Source of the DNA: Hemerocallis citrina
Lineage: Eukaryota; Streptophyta; Magnoliopsida; Asparagales; Asphodelaceae
DNA: 64,000 nt
Assembly: GCA_017893485.1 (NCBI GenBank)
Contig: CM030358.1
Location: forward strand, 257,174,477 to 257,238,476
Reading direction: 5' to 3'
Below the pieces are notes generated by a model. It had not been told where the DNA came from, did no database searches, and saw only the letters and a list, made by a program, of their open reading frames with translations. The translations under genes were made by a program, and so were the position numbers. Of this stretch, positions 47,629 through 58,604 are shown piece by piece; position 1 is the first letter of the stretch, and every line of letters begins with the position of its first letter.

Positions 47629-47936
47629 GATTTTTTTCCCAAACCGACCTACTTTTTGAAAGTTTTTCCCAAACCGACCTACATTTTTTTTTAATTCCCA
47701 AAATGACATACTCGGTCTTTGAAAGACCGAGTTTAGCACAAAATAAGTCGGTTTTTCAAAGACCGAGTGTTAGAATTCGATTTTTCGAATTCTAACACTC
47801 GGTCTTTGAAAAACCGAGTTATTTTGTGCTAAACTCGGTCTTTCAAAGACCGAGTGTGTTATTTTGGTAAATACTTTCAAAAGTGGGTCAGTTTGGTAAA
47901 CACTTTCAAAAGGTGGGTCATTTTGGTAATAAGTTC
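47629..47936 (+). repeat. Left terminal inverted repeat, itself a palindrome
   Basis: 308 bp, centred on GAATTCGATTTTTCGAATTC (47773-47792), with arms of about 154 bp each. The inner 140 bp are near-perfect and contain four copies of CTCGGTCTTT paired with AAAGACCGAG. The outer parts of the two arms (CCCAAACCGACCTACTTTTT and its diverged counterpart ACCAAACTGACCCACTTTTG) are less well paired. Confidence 0.9.
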
Positions 47937-50600
47937 CATAAAATAACTAGTGCAAATGATAACTGCTCTGGGTTTAAAACTTGACCATGTTTCTATGATA
48001 GATAGTTCTAATTTCAGTTAGGTTGACTGGTTGCACTTGGCACAGTACTAGTATGGAGATATCGTAATTCTTCGACAACATTTGTGCTAAATGCTCACTG
48101 GTACAATCTAACTTTAGTATTTCACGTATATTTTATCTGTACAGTTTAGATAATAGAATGTGAATTATCATAGAGATATAAAGAATTCACAATCTTCAAG
48201 AAACTATAAACCCCTGCAATTGAAAAAATGTATGGTCCATATGATCAGAAGAAAAATGTATGACATTGCCAGTCTGGTCAATGAGACAGAGAATTGGTTG
48301 TATGAGAGGGTAAGTGACTAGGTGTTGTGTCCTGCAAACTCTATGGATAATTGTCTCATGGGTAACCATTAAAAACCTGTCATTTCAACATGCTAAACTT
48401 CAAAAAGTTGATAATAGGCTCAAGAAATAAGCTCCTCCGAGTGTAGATCATAATAATCAAAAGAAGAGAGGATTTCTTATAATGATCCATACAAAATGGA
48501 GAAATAAAGAAGGAGATGAAAACTATAACAGGTACTTAAAGCTGAGCTGTGAACTTACTTATAGCCAGGAAAATTCACAAGATACCAACTATCATTTATT
48601 CAAAAACGGTTGATACACTGAGTTTTTCCTGCAGTTTTTGTAAGCAATTTTTTTGCGATCAATTGTGACGTGTGGTGGGAAAAAAAAAGGACAAATTAAT
48701 TATATAGTAGAAATGAAAATAACTTTAATAGATGGTTCACATGACAGATGATTAAGTTAAAAGAACATGATAATTCTGATAGGCAATTAGAACAATAGTC
48801 TGATTACAACTACCATCATGATCCCTTCTCTCGAAACATGACTGCACATTTTCTATGATTTCCTTAAATGTAATCCTTGCACTGTAAAACATCTAATCTA
48901 AAATTAATTATACTAGAGTAAGAGAAAAAAAAATCTTGGCATCAGTATACAACATCTAATCTAAAATTATTCGTACTAGAGTAAGAAAATAGTATCTTAA
49001 TTGGCAGGGGGGTGTCGGCCTCCTTCACCGAGACATAGATTTGTCAGGAATTAGGGTTGAGAAAGAGAAGATTTGGGGAAGAAGAAGAAGATATTTGGGG
49101 GAGATTTCAGTTTACTCAATTCTTGATTTTAATATTTCTATAAGTATTTTATATAAGTACCCAGTTTTATATAAGTATTTTAATATTTCTATCAAACAAC
49201 TCACACACTACTCTTTAGCTCTTTAACCAAATATAAAAAAGTGAAACGATAGATCTCTTCATTTTAGTGGGGTTTACACAAATATATAATTTTACACCTC
49301 AAATAGTATGGTACCCACCAAATTCAAATCTCATGGTGCTCAGATTGTATTGACAAAAAGAGTAGTATCTATAATTGATTAATTTAACTTGTATATAGGT
49401 CACACGATTTCAATAATTCTGAACTGCATAGACCATATAATCTAAGCCCCACATCATAAGGAGTTCGTCAATATTGTTACACAAGTAACACTTAAAACCT
49501 GTTCACCAATTCCCGTTATGCGTATGAGAATTACGTCTGCACAGAAGAACACAAAAAATAGTACCATTAGTGTGAGTTTATTCATCTGAAAATCAGACTA
49601 GTTCTCTGCGATCCTAATATCAGAAGCAAGCATGGGTGGCTGTTAGCTGGAGGCCATTACTACTCTGAATCCAGACGGTGTCGATGTTAGCAGTGACATT
49701 TGTGCTTCAGATGGAATCCAAAAGGACCCTGCCAGGATTTCCTCTTTCATCAGAAACATCAACTCTTTAATCTACTGATTCATATGCCGAATATTTTTTT
49801 TTTCATTTTATTGAATGAGCGTACTTGATAGTTCCATAAATTGTTGCTTATTTAATTAGAAAAAAAAAATCATTACAAATTGGTTGCGAGCAAACTGTTT
49901 AGAATGATTAATGCAGTTGCTGCTTCAGAATGCTGCTTGTTTGACTGTTTTATTACTGAAGGGATTCTAAAGTTTCATGACCTGTCGAGTGTTACTCTGT
50001 TCGGATAGAACGATGAAAAAGTTCACTGAAATAGGCAGCTATTCAATACAAAAAAAATAAATACATCAAAAGATTGCAGCTTACAAATATGACACCTGAC
50101 TGGTGATTCAATTCAACTACCCTCAAACTACATAAATTTCTTCAAAAACATAGTTGCTGATGCCTAATGGATAGATGCAAGGATGTAATTGCACAAGTAT
50201 GTGGCAGGGCTGCCTGTAGTAGTGAAAAACAATTAGAGCTTTCTGGGGTCATGTTCTGTTGAACAGGCTAGTGAATCGACATGCTTCCTCAGGACTAGAT
50301 TCACATCTAAAACATCCAAAGACACTATCACAATGGCAGTCATATCCTGACTTACAAAATAAAAGAAAGGGCATATTCAAGATCAATTTTTTTTAGCAGG
50401 GATACTGGCATCAATCAGGCGAAACACAGACACAAGTGTCTGACGGATGAGAAAATATTTTTTTGTAAACTGACCCCAGTTAGTTCGAGCTTCATTTGGT
50501 GCAGAAACATAACTGCACATTTTGAAAGTTTCTGATAGTTTTTAGAGATGAAAAGTAGGCTTATCTATTCAAATGATGCCAACTGTAGAGTCATAAAATA
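47937..50600. other. MULE interior, no gene recognised
   Basis: 2.66 kb of AT-rich sequence. It includes some less AT-rich patches (48990-49110, 49630-49770) that could be captured host sequence, but I found no domain. There is no transposase motif. Confidence 0.5.
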
Positions 50601-50909
50601 GAACTTATTACCAAAATGACCCACTTTTTGAAAGTATTTACCAAGCTGACCCACTTTTGAAAGTATTTACCAAAATAACACACTCGGTCTTTGAAAGACC
50701 GAGTTTAGCACAAAATAACTCGGTTTTTCAAAGACCGAGTGTTAGAATTCGATTTTTCGAATTCTAACACTCGGTCTTTGAAAAACCGAGTTATTTTGTG
50801 CTAAACTCGGTCTTTCAAAGACCGAGTGTGTCGTTTTGGGAATTAAAAAAAAATATAGGTCGGTTTGGGAAAAACTTTCAAAAAGTAGGTCGGTTTGGGA
50901 AAAAAACCT
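50601..50909 (-). repeat. Right terminal inverted repeat, itself a palindrome
   Basis: 309 bp, a close inverted copy of the left end, centred at about 50754/50755. The central hairpin is essentially identical to that of the left repeat. Confidence 0.9.
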
Positions 50910-51049
50910 TATGTAGCCTGTTCATATTCCCCATATTTGAACCCTAGCCGCCAACTTCTCCTCACCCCGGTGCACCTCTCCCTCCACCTCACCGTTGTGC
51001 TCCCCCTCTTGGCCTCCGACCCCGCTGCCTCTCTTCGACAGACTCTACC

Positions 51050-51252
51050 CAGGGCCGGCCCTGAGTTCCGAGGGGCCCTAGGCGAACTTCCGAAATGGGG
51101 CCCCCCTGCCCCATATAAAAAAAAAAAAATTACACGCGAAACGCGTGCCTATATTTACAAGAGAAGTTTGAAATCGAGGGCCCCAAAAATGGCGAATTCC
51201 CCGGGGGCCCGAGGCGGCCGCCTTGCCCGCCTACATATCAGGGCCGGCCCTG
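51050..51252. mobile_element. hAT-type MITE (203 bp) with palindromic ends
   Basis: Both ends are CAGGGCCGGCCCTGA read inward. The 8-bp target duplication ACTCTACC lies at 51042-51049 and 51253-51260, which fits the hAT superfamily. The GC-rich interior (GGGGCCC and GGCGGCCGCC blocks) has no coding capacity. Confidence 0.9.
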
Positions 51253-51260
51253 ACTCTACC

Positions 51261-53460
51261 CCGAGCCTCCTCCTTCCCTTCCTCCCGTGCACCTCCCTCT
51301 CCCCGCTCTGCAGCACAGCAGTGTGCTGTCCCTCCTCTCTGGTGCCAGACAGCCAGGCAACAGCCCCTGCTGCACCTTTTCCGTCGTCTTCCTCGCCGTG
51401 CAGTAGTCGACGCAGCCAACCCCTGCATTGCACCGCCCCAGCCTAACACCGCTCTCCCCTGCGTCGTGTGGCCAACAGCAGAACCAGCCACGACTCCACA
51501 GCTCAGCCCAACGCTCCCTCCCCCCCCCCCCATGCTCTTCCTACTGCGCAGCAGTAGACAGCTGCTGTGCACCTCCCGGCGGTCTCCCCTCTCCGGCCTC
51601 CCCCTGTCACGCCAGCCAGTGCGCCGCCGGTAGCCCCGCCCTGTCTACCATTCTCTCTCCCTCTCTTCCTCGTGTTCTTGGAGTTGAGTGTGTGTTCGTG
51701 GTTATTTCATTCGTGGATTGTGTGTTGGATCTCGGGTGATTGTGGTGTGTGTGTTCTCATTGGTTTGTTCGAGTTCGTGTGTTTGTTGGACCCATTAGTT
51801 CCGTGGTGTTGGTGTGCTTTTGGGCGTAGTCGTTGCCGTAATTGTCTCCGTGGGTTTTGCTCGTTCTTGGGTTCAATTCTGTCGTTGTGGTGTTTGTGCC
51901 CGGAAACCCGTTCCCGTTATTCTTGCTTTTGCTTTGTCGATTTTCGTCGTCGGTTAAAGCAAGTAACTTGTACCCAATTTCTTTGTATGATACAAGTCAT
52001 AAATACCGCTTGTAGTGTAATTGGGATCTAGAGACAACTCATGTGTGATGTATGTTTGATGAGTATTGTCTCTATTGTGCTCTTGAGCATAGTTGCCTCA
52101 CGACACATATGACATGAATTAACCTAGGAGTGACCGTTTCTTGATGTGATGTATATATGGAACAATTATGAGAACTCGTGTGCTTGTGAGATCCATGTGA
52201 GATACTTGTTGTGGACATGTTGTATACCCTATTTCATGTTGTTTGGACACCTAGTAGACTCTAATTCATGTTTCGTTATGTTTCGATTAAGTTTTGTGTG
52301 ATTTGTGTTGATTTTATTCCTAAAGGAAATTCTGGATTTTGTCGATAATCTGTCTTGATCAGTAATTTATACCATATTAAGGTCAGTATCTTAATTTCAG
52401 TATAAAACATGGTTTTTAGAGAAACTCCTTCTTTCTAACCCCTCTGACCTTGCTCGATTTCGTTTTTGTATGTGTGAGATATGACTGTTTCACTACAGAG
52501 GTGTAGATCAATTCCAGATTTTGTTTCTTAATGATTTTGATGACTAAATTATTTTGACATTTGTGCTACACATAATATTTTGATCTGAAACTTTGGTCAA
52601 TATCTTTATATCTATTTAGAGATTACCCAGAATTTTGGTGGATTTTATTGATGAGTTTTATATACCGTTCATGCTCGTTTATAAAAACTATACTTGCTGG
52701 ATTTTGCTCGCTGTTCTGAAAAGATTTGTATTTTCACCCTAATTCCTTTTCCTATATGAAAAATATTTGTGAAATATAAAAGTTAGCCTATTTTGTTTAT
52801 ATTCATCTCCCTTTGGCGGATTTGGATTTTCTTTCACAGTTTGCGAGATATTACAGTTTTCGTACAGCAGTGTTGGGAATTCCAGATTTGCCAAACTATC
52901 GTTTATTAATATTTTCTGATTTTTGTTGACTAAACTATTCTTACTGGAAAATTATGAAATATTATATTCTAATACTAGACATATAGGGGTTACCCCAGAT
53001 TTTTCCTGGATTTATTTGAGGTCTTTTGATACTGTTTTTCTGACTTTGAATATGAATTTCTGATTTCTGGCTGAACATATTTTCTGGATTCAAACCAGTT
53101 TTGACTCATATTTTTCTGAAACGCTATATGACTTATATGTATTCACTGGATTCGGGTGGAAGTCTATTTTCTATATTCTCTGACGGATTTAAATTTGAAT
53201 TTGTGTAGTAACAGGAATCACTGTTTTAGTACTGTACTGCCATGCTGTCCTGAATATGAGCATACACTATTTTGCTCGTTTATGTTACTGTCTATCATCT
53301 ATGCGTGCTTATTTGTTACCCTAGACCTGATACTGATTATATTATGTTATTTTGATATTGTTTCATGCTTATACATGCCTGTTTGATAATAATAACAAAT
53401 AACCAAGCTGGGATTTAATGGGAAAGATCTAGTAGTGGATAGTGCAGAAACGTGTACTCG
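51261..53460 (+). other. Solo-LTR sequence, no gene
   Basis: The first 400 bp are C-rich, like a 5' untranslated region, and give overlapping open frames on both strands that share no motif. The rest is AT-rich. The early part, directly after the TATA-like CTATATATAC at 47601 once the MULE is removed, would be the start of the LTR transcript (inference). Confidence 0.45.
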
Positions 53461-53488
53461 GAAGGAGACTTGTGTTTCCTGTATGACA

Positions 53489-53620
53489 TGTTACCGATCA
53501 AGTTTACCGATCAAGTTACCGATCAAGTTTACCGATCAAATTTACCGAACAAGTTACCGATCAAGTTAATATTCTGTTACCGATCAACTTATCGATCAAG
53601 TTTACCGACCAAGTTCTGTG
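53489..53620 (+). repeat. TTACCGATCAAG minisatellite
   Basis: About nine imperfect units of 10-12 bp, TTACCGATCAAG or GTTACCGATCAA. Two more units occur at 53799-53822, directly before the 250-bp array. Confidence 0.9.
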
Positions 53621-53820
53621 ATTCTATGAATACCCGAGTACATTGCCCTGTATGGTCCCCTATGAAATCTAAAGCGAAACTGTTTGTTGTAGCAACCATG
53701 TAAGGTGGGTTGCATGAAGTGCTATCTAGATAGTAATCACTATAAGACTTGATACATAACACTTAAACAAGATAACATTTACCTAGACAGTAATCACTAC
53801 CGATCAAGTTTACCGATCAA

Positions 53821-56340
53821 GATAACGTTTTTTTGTGATCTGAACCTCCAATTTGGAGATCCGTGCCATGATGAACGTTCCGGATCCAACTACGTGGCTC
53901 GACGACTCGTAACTTGCCGAGCCACCGAGGCACTCTGCCGAGCTACCGGGGCACTGACCTCCACATATGGAGAAAAATGCCGCCGAGCCGCTTTCACCGT
54001 TAGATTGTCTCAAAGTTCGTGTCCAAATCTGATGAACGGCTCAGATCATGTCACGCCCACAAAATGACAGGATAACATTTTCTCGTGATCTGAACCTCTA
54101 ATTTCGAGATCCGCGCCATGATGAGCACCCCGGATCCAACTATGTGGCTCGACGACTCGTAACTTGCCGAGCCACCGAGGAACTCTGCCGAGCTACCAGG
54201 GGCACCGACCTCCACATATGGAGAAAATGCCGTCGAGCCACTTTCATCGTCAGATTGTCTCAAAGTTCGTGTCCAAATCTGATGAACGGCTCAGATCACA
54301 CTACGCCCACAAAACGACAAGATAACATTTTCTCGTGATCTGAACCTCCAATTTGGAGATCCGTGCCATGATGAACGTCATAGATCCAACCATGTGGCTC
54401 GACGGTTCGTAACGAGCCGAGCCACCGAGGCACTCTGCCGAGCTACCGGGGCACCGACCTCCACATTTGGAGAAAAATGCCGCTTAGCCACTTTCACCGT
54501 CAGATTGTCTCAAAATTCGTGCCAAAACATGATGAACGGTTCAGATCCCGCCATGCCCACAAACTGACAAGATAATGTTTTCTCGTGATCTGAACCTCCA
54601 GCCTCGAGATCCACACCTTGATGGACGCTCCAGATCAAGCCACGTAGTCCCACGGCTCGTCCCGAGCTGACAAGTCACCGGAGTGCTCAGCCGAGCTACC
54701 GAACAGCTTAGCTGAGTCACCTAGCCACTAATAAACAGAGGCCGAACTGACGAGTCACCGGAGTGCTCAGCCGAGCTACCGAACAGCTTAGCTGAGCCAC
54801 CTAGCCACTAATAAACAGAGGCCGAACTGCCGAGCCACTGGAGTGCTCAGCCGAGCTACCGAACAGCTTAGCTGAGCCACCGAGCTACTAAGGAGCAGAG
54901 GCCGACCTGCCGAGCCACCGGAGTGCTCAGTCGAGCTAGCGAAGAGCTTAGCTGAGTCACCGAGCTACCAAGAGGTGAAGGCCGAGCTGCCGAGCCACTT
55001 TCACCATCATATTGTCTCAAAGTTCGTGTCCAAATCTGATGAATGGCTCAGATCATGCCACGCCCACAAAATGACAAGATAACATTTTTTCGTGATCTGA
55101 ACCTCCAATTTCGAGATCCGTGCCATGATGAGCGCCCCGGATCCAACTACGTGGCTCGACGACTCGTAACTTGTCGAGCCACCGAGGCACTCTGCCGAGC
55201 TACCGAGGCACCGACCTCCACATATGGAGAAAAATGCCGCTGAGCTACTTTCACCGTCAGATTGTCTCAAAGTTCGTGTCCAAATCTGATGAACGGCTCA
55301 GATCACGCCACGCCCACAAAACGACAAGATAACATTTTCTCGTGATCTGAACCTCCAATTTCGAGATCCACGACATGACGAGCGCCCCGGATCCAACTAT
55401 GTGGCTCGACGACTCGTAATTTGCCGAGCCACCGAGGCACTCTGTCGAGCTACTAGGGCACCGACCTCCACATATGGAGAAAAATGCCGTCGAGCCACTT
55501 TCACCGTCAGATTGTCTCAAAGTTCGTGTCCAAATCTGATGAACGGCTCAGATCACACCACACCCACAAAATGACAAGATAACATTTTCTCGTGATCTGA
55601 ACCTCCAATTTGGAGATCCGCACCATGATGAACGTTCCGGATCCAACTACGTGGCTCGACGACTCGTAACTTGCCGAGCCACCTGAGGCACTCTGCCGAG
55701 CTACCAGGGCACTGACCTCCACATATGGAGAAAAATGCCGCCGAGCCACTTTCATCGTTAGATTGTCTCAAAGTTCGTGTCCAAATCTGATGAACGGCTC
55801 AGATCATGTCACGCCCACAAAATGACATGATAACGTTTTCTCGTGATCTGAACCTCCAATTTCGAGATCTGCGCCATGATGAGCTCCCCGGATCCAACTA
55901 CGTGGCTCGACGACTCGTAACTTGCCGAGCCACCGAGGCACTCTGCCGAGCTACCGAGGCACCGACCTCCACATATGGAGAAAAATGCCGCCGAGCCACT
56001 TTCACCGTCAGATTGTCTCAAAGTTCGTGTCCAAATCTGATGAACGGCTCAGATCACACCACGCCTACAAAACGACAAGATAACGTTTTCTCGTGATCTG
56101 AACCTCCAATTTGGATATCCGTGCCATGATGAACGTTCTAGATCCAACCACGTGGCTCGACGGTTCGTAACGAGCCGAGCCACCGAGGCACTCTGCCTAC
56201 CTACCGGGGCACCAACCTCCACATTTGGAGAAAAATGCCACCGAGCCACTTTCACCGTCAGATTGTCTCAAAATTCATGGCAAAACATGATGAACAGTTC
56301 AGATCCCGCCACGCCCACAAAACGACATGATAATATTTTT
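53821..56340 (+). repeat. 250-bp tandem repeat array
   Basis: Units begin GATAAC(A/G)TTTTCTCGTGATC and start near 53821, 54071, 54321, 54571 (diverging), 55078, 55328, 55578, 55829 and 56079, with the next boundary at 56330. The spacing is almost exactly 250 bp. Each contains CCGAGCCACCGAGGCACTCT and GATTGTCTCAAAGTTCGTG. Each unit gives a short minus-strand open frame, but 250 is not a multiple of three and I see no coding signal. Confidence 0.95.
54650..55000 (+). repeat. 80-bp repeat sub-array, first block
   Basis: Four units of about 80 bp, each with GAGTGCTCAGCCGAGCTACC and AGCTTAGCTGAGC, lie inside the fourth 250-bp unit. Confidence 0.88.
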
Positions 56341-56390
56341 TCTACGAAAATCATATCCAAATCAATTTACTTCACAAATTTAAACCACAC

Positions 56391-56578
56391 ATACAAAAGC
56401 ATGTCCCAAATAACAAGATTAAACCACAACTGTCCATCAACAAATTACACTTGAAGGAGAAAGAAAAATAAGAAAATCTTCTATATACAAAAGCATGTCC
56501 CAAATAACAAGATTAAACCACAACTGTCCATCAACAAATTACACTTGAAGGAGAAAGAAAAATAAGAAAATCTTCTAT
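56391..56578 (+). repeat. 94-bp direct duplication
   Basis: ATACAAAAGCATGTCCCAAA and the sequence after it to ATCTTCTAT occurs twice in immediate succession (56391 and 56485), nearly identical. Confidence 0.92.
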
Positions 56579-56749
56579 AACAAGAAACAACAGCATGCAG
56601 TATGACTAACCCCGTGAACTGTATCCACATCCACAGACCAAATAAACATATATCATAAACAATAACATTCCGATATGCACGGGCGCAGAGCCAACACGAT
56701 CAGTAAAATAAAAAGCAGAGCGTACTACTCCCTCTTAAAAAGGGCTAAA

Positions 56750-57465
56750 GATCTGAACCTCCGGCCTCGAGATCCACACCTTGATGGATGCTCCAAATCA
56801 AGCCACGTAGTCCCACGGCTTGTCCCGAGCTGACGAGTCACCAGAGTGCTCAGCCGAGCTACCGAACAGCTTAGCTGAGCCACCTAGCCACTAATAAACA
56901 GAGGTCGAACTGTCTAGCCACCGGAGTGCTCAGTCGAGCTACCAAAGAGCTTAGCTGAGCCACCGAGCTACTAAGGAGCAGAGGCCGAGCTGCCGAGCCA
57001 CCGGAGTGCTCAGCCGAGCTACCAAAGAGCTTAGCTGAGTCACCGAGCTATCAAGAGGTGAAGGCCGAGCTGCCGAGCTACTATGGCCGAGCTATTGATG
57101 CACTGACCGTCACATTTGAAGAAAAATGACTGCCGAACCACCCCAACCGTTGGATCGTTTTAAAAATCGCGCTAGAACATGATGAGCGGCTCAGATCACG
57201 CCCCATCCACAAAATGACAAGATAGCATTTTCTCGTGATCTGAACCCCTTCCTCATGATCCGCACCATGATGAATGCTCCAGATCTTGCCACATAGCTCG
57301 GCAAATCGCTACGCGCCGAGCTACCGAGCTACCTAGGATGACGGGCCGAGCTACCGAGGCACCGACCTCCGCAAGCAGAGAAATACACTGCCGGGCTACT
57401 TCGGCCGTCCGATCCTCCAGAATTTCGCGCCCAACGCTGATGAAGGGCCCAGATCGTGCCACATT
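56750..57465 (+). repeat. 80-bp repeat sub-array, second block, and diverged 250-bp units
   Basis: Three to four more 80-bp units lie at about 56825-57085. They are followed by a diverged unit of the 250-bp family (GATAGCATTTTCTCGTGATC at about 57221), which ends near 57465. Confidence 0.85.
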
Positions 57466-58480
57466 ATAAATCGGATTAAAAAATTAATTTTTATTTATTA
57501 AAAACAAATTATTTATCTAAAAATTGCGAAAAAATGATTAAAAATTCAGGAAAATTAATTAAAAATTCTAAAAAATAATTATAAATTCGGGAAAATATTT
57601 TTGAGCCCCTGGGTAAATAATTATTGCTTAGAATAGTTAATTAAGCCCCCCGAACAATGAATCACCACTTCGCAAAATTAAATAACTTTTTCAAAAAATA
57701 GATAAAAAATTAAGAAAAATCACCAGAGGTTCAGGAGAGCTCAAGAATAACCTTGAGCACGCAACTAGCTCTGAAAATCACCATAATACCTCATACAAAG
57801 ATTCGACACCCCTCATTTGGACTCCGATACAACTCCGCAAGCCATTAAAACAGTAAAACTACTCCTCAAAGGCTGATTAAACTCAGTCTTCATGAGTAGG
57901 GGGCTCGTGATATGGCTAAGAATAGGGTTTAATCGGAACCGTCCAAATCGGACATGAATCTTAAAGATCAGGGGTAAAATGGTAATTTTACCTACAGGCA
58001 GGGTCTGAAATGGGTACTGGGTCTTTTCTCCAAAGACTCAATAGCCCACTAACGAATCTGCTTTAACTGGGAGCGGGTTCGAACCCGCAAAGAACCCGGT
58101 CCAGCTGAGTAGAATTAGGGTTTATGATTATACCTAATCAACGGTCCTGATTCACTTCTATCCATTCACTGGGAAGTACGAATTTGATCTTATCCCGAAA
58201 CTGGTCTCTAAGGCAGCTATAAATACCCCTCATCCCCCACCATTAAGAGGTAATCAATCTTTTGCCAATAAAAGCTCATTCATAATCTTTCTGATTACTG
58301 ACTTGAGCGTCGGAGGGTGCGTCGCCGGGATCAACCCCGGTGTTTCGCACTTTTTACAGGTTAACAGGCGGGAGATCACGGTCAAACTCCGGTGGAAAGG
58401 TTTCAGGTTTGACTATTCGACATCCCAAAGAATCCATAAATTCTATCTGTTTGTCCCCACACCAGATTTAGCGGTAACAA
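57466..58480 (+). repeat. LTR-like segment, possibly of a Tat-type gypsy element
   Basis: The segment holds a TATA box (TATAAATA at about 58218), a CTGACTTGAGCGTCGGAGG stretch and a GTGTTTCGCAC segment. This combination is familiar from Tat-lineage LTR R/U5 regions. Tandem repeats just upstream fit the repeat-rich 3' untranslated regions of that lineage. The LTR borders, a target duplication and a primer site could not be fixed. Confidence 0.4.
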
Positions 58481-58529
58481 TGAGCTTTTCGACAAAAGAT
58501 TTTGACACCAGAGTCCATTGGACTTTCTG

Positions 58530-58604
58530 GCTAGCGGGTCTGGGCTTTGGGCGGCACTGTAGCTTGCATGCGGTCTTGGGTTCGAAACCCCTTGGCTACA
58601 TTTG
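58530..58604 (+). other. tRNA-like module in the solo LTR
   Basis: TGGCTAGCGGGTCTGGG resembles box A, and GGTCTTGGGTTCGAAACCCC carries a box-B core. The modules at 6640-6970 and 34385-34625 on the other solo LTRs share GGCTAGCGGG and/or GGTCTTGGGTT. Confidence 0.5.

Larger units (their letters stand above)
47629..50909. mobile_element. MULE-like DNA transposon with palindromic terminal inverted repeats (3.28 kb)
   Basis: The ends read G(A/G)TTTTTTTCCCAAACC inward from both sides. A 9-bp target duplication TTATGTAGC lies at 47620-47628 and 50910-50918, as expected for Mutator-like elements. Each terminal repeat is about 308 bp. No transposase frame is present, so it is non-autonomous. It interrupts the solo LTR within the stretch ACCCATTATGTAGC. 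Confidence 0.88.

Noticed and set aside
47711..47860. A microRNA gene or rho-independent terminator in the strong hairpin
   Set aside because: The hairpin lies in a transposon terminal repeat and is present twice. Its near-perfect pairing fits an inverted repeat, not a miRNA precursor.
50895..52031. Long overlapping open frames on both strands (up to 183 codons)
   Set aside because: The region is C-rich, the frames run through the hAT MITE and across its target duplication, and several frames are open at once. This is composition, not coding.
53489..53620. CRISPR-like short repeats
   Set aside because: Units are contiguous with no unique spacers, and the DNA is plant nuclear sequence.
53810..56255. 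A family of repeated minus-strand frames of 66-87 codons (MRQS(D/N)(G/D)ES...)
   Set aside because: They arise once per 250-bp repeat unit. The period is not a multiple of three, the frames differ between units and no conserved start context or domain is present.
58530..58604. A functional tRNA gene
   Set aside because: Box-like motifs are present, but acceptor and anticodon stems cannot be paired and no terminator run of T is placed correctly.
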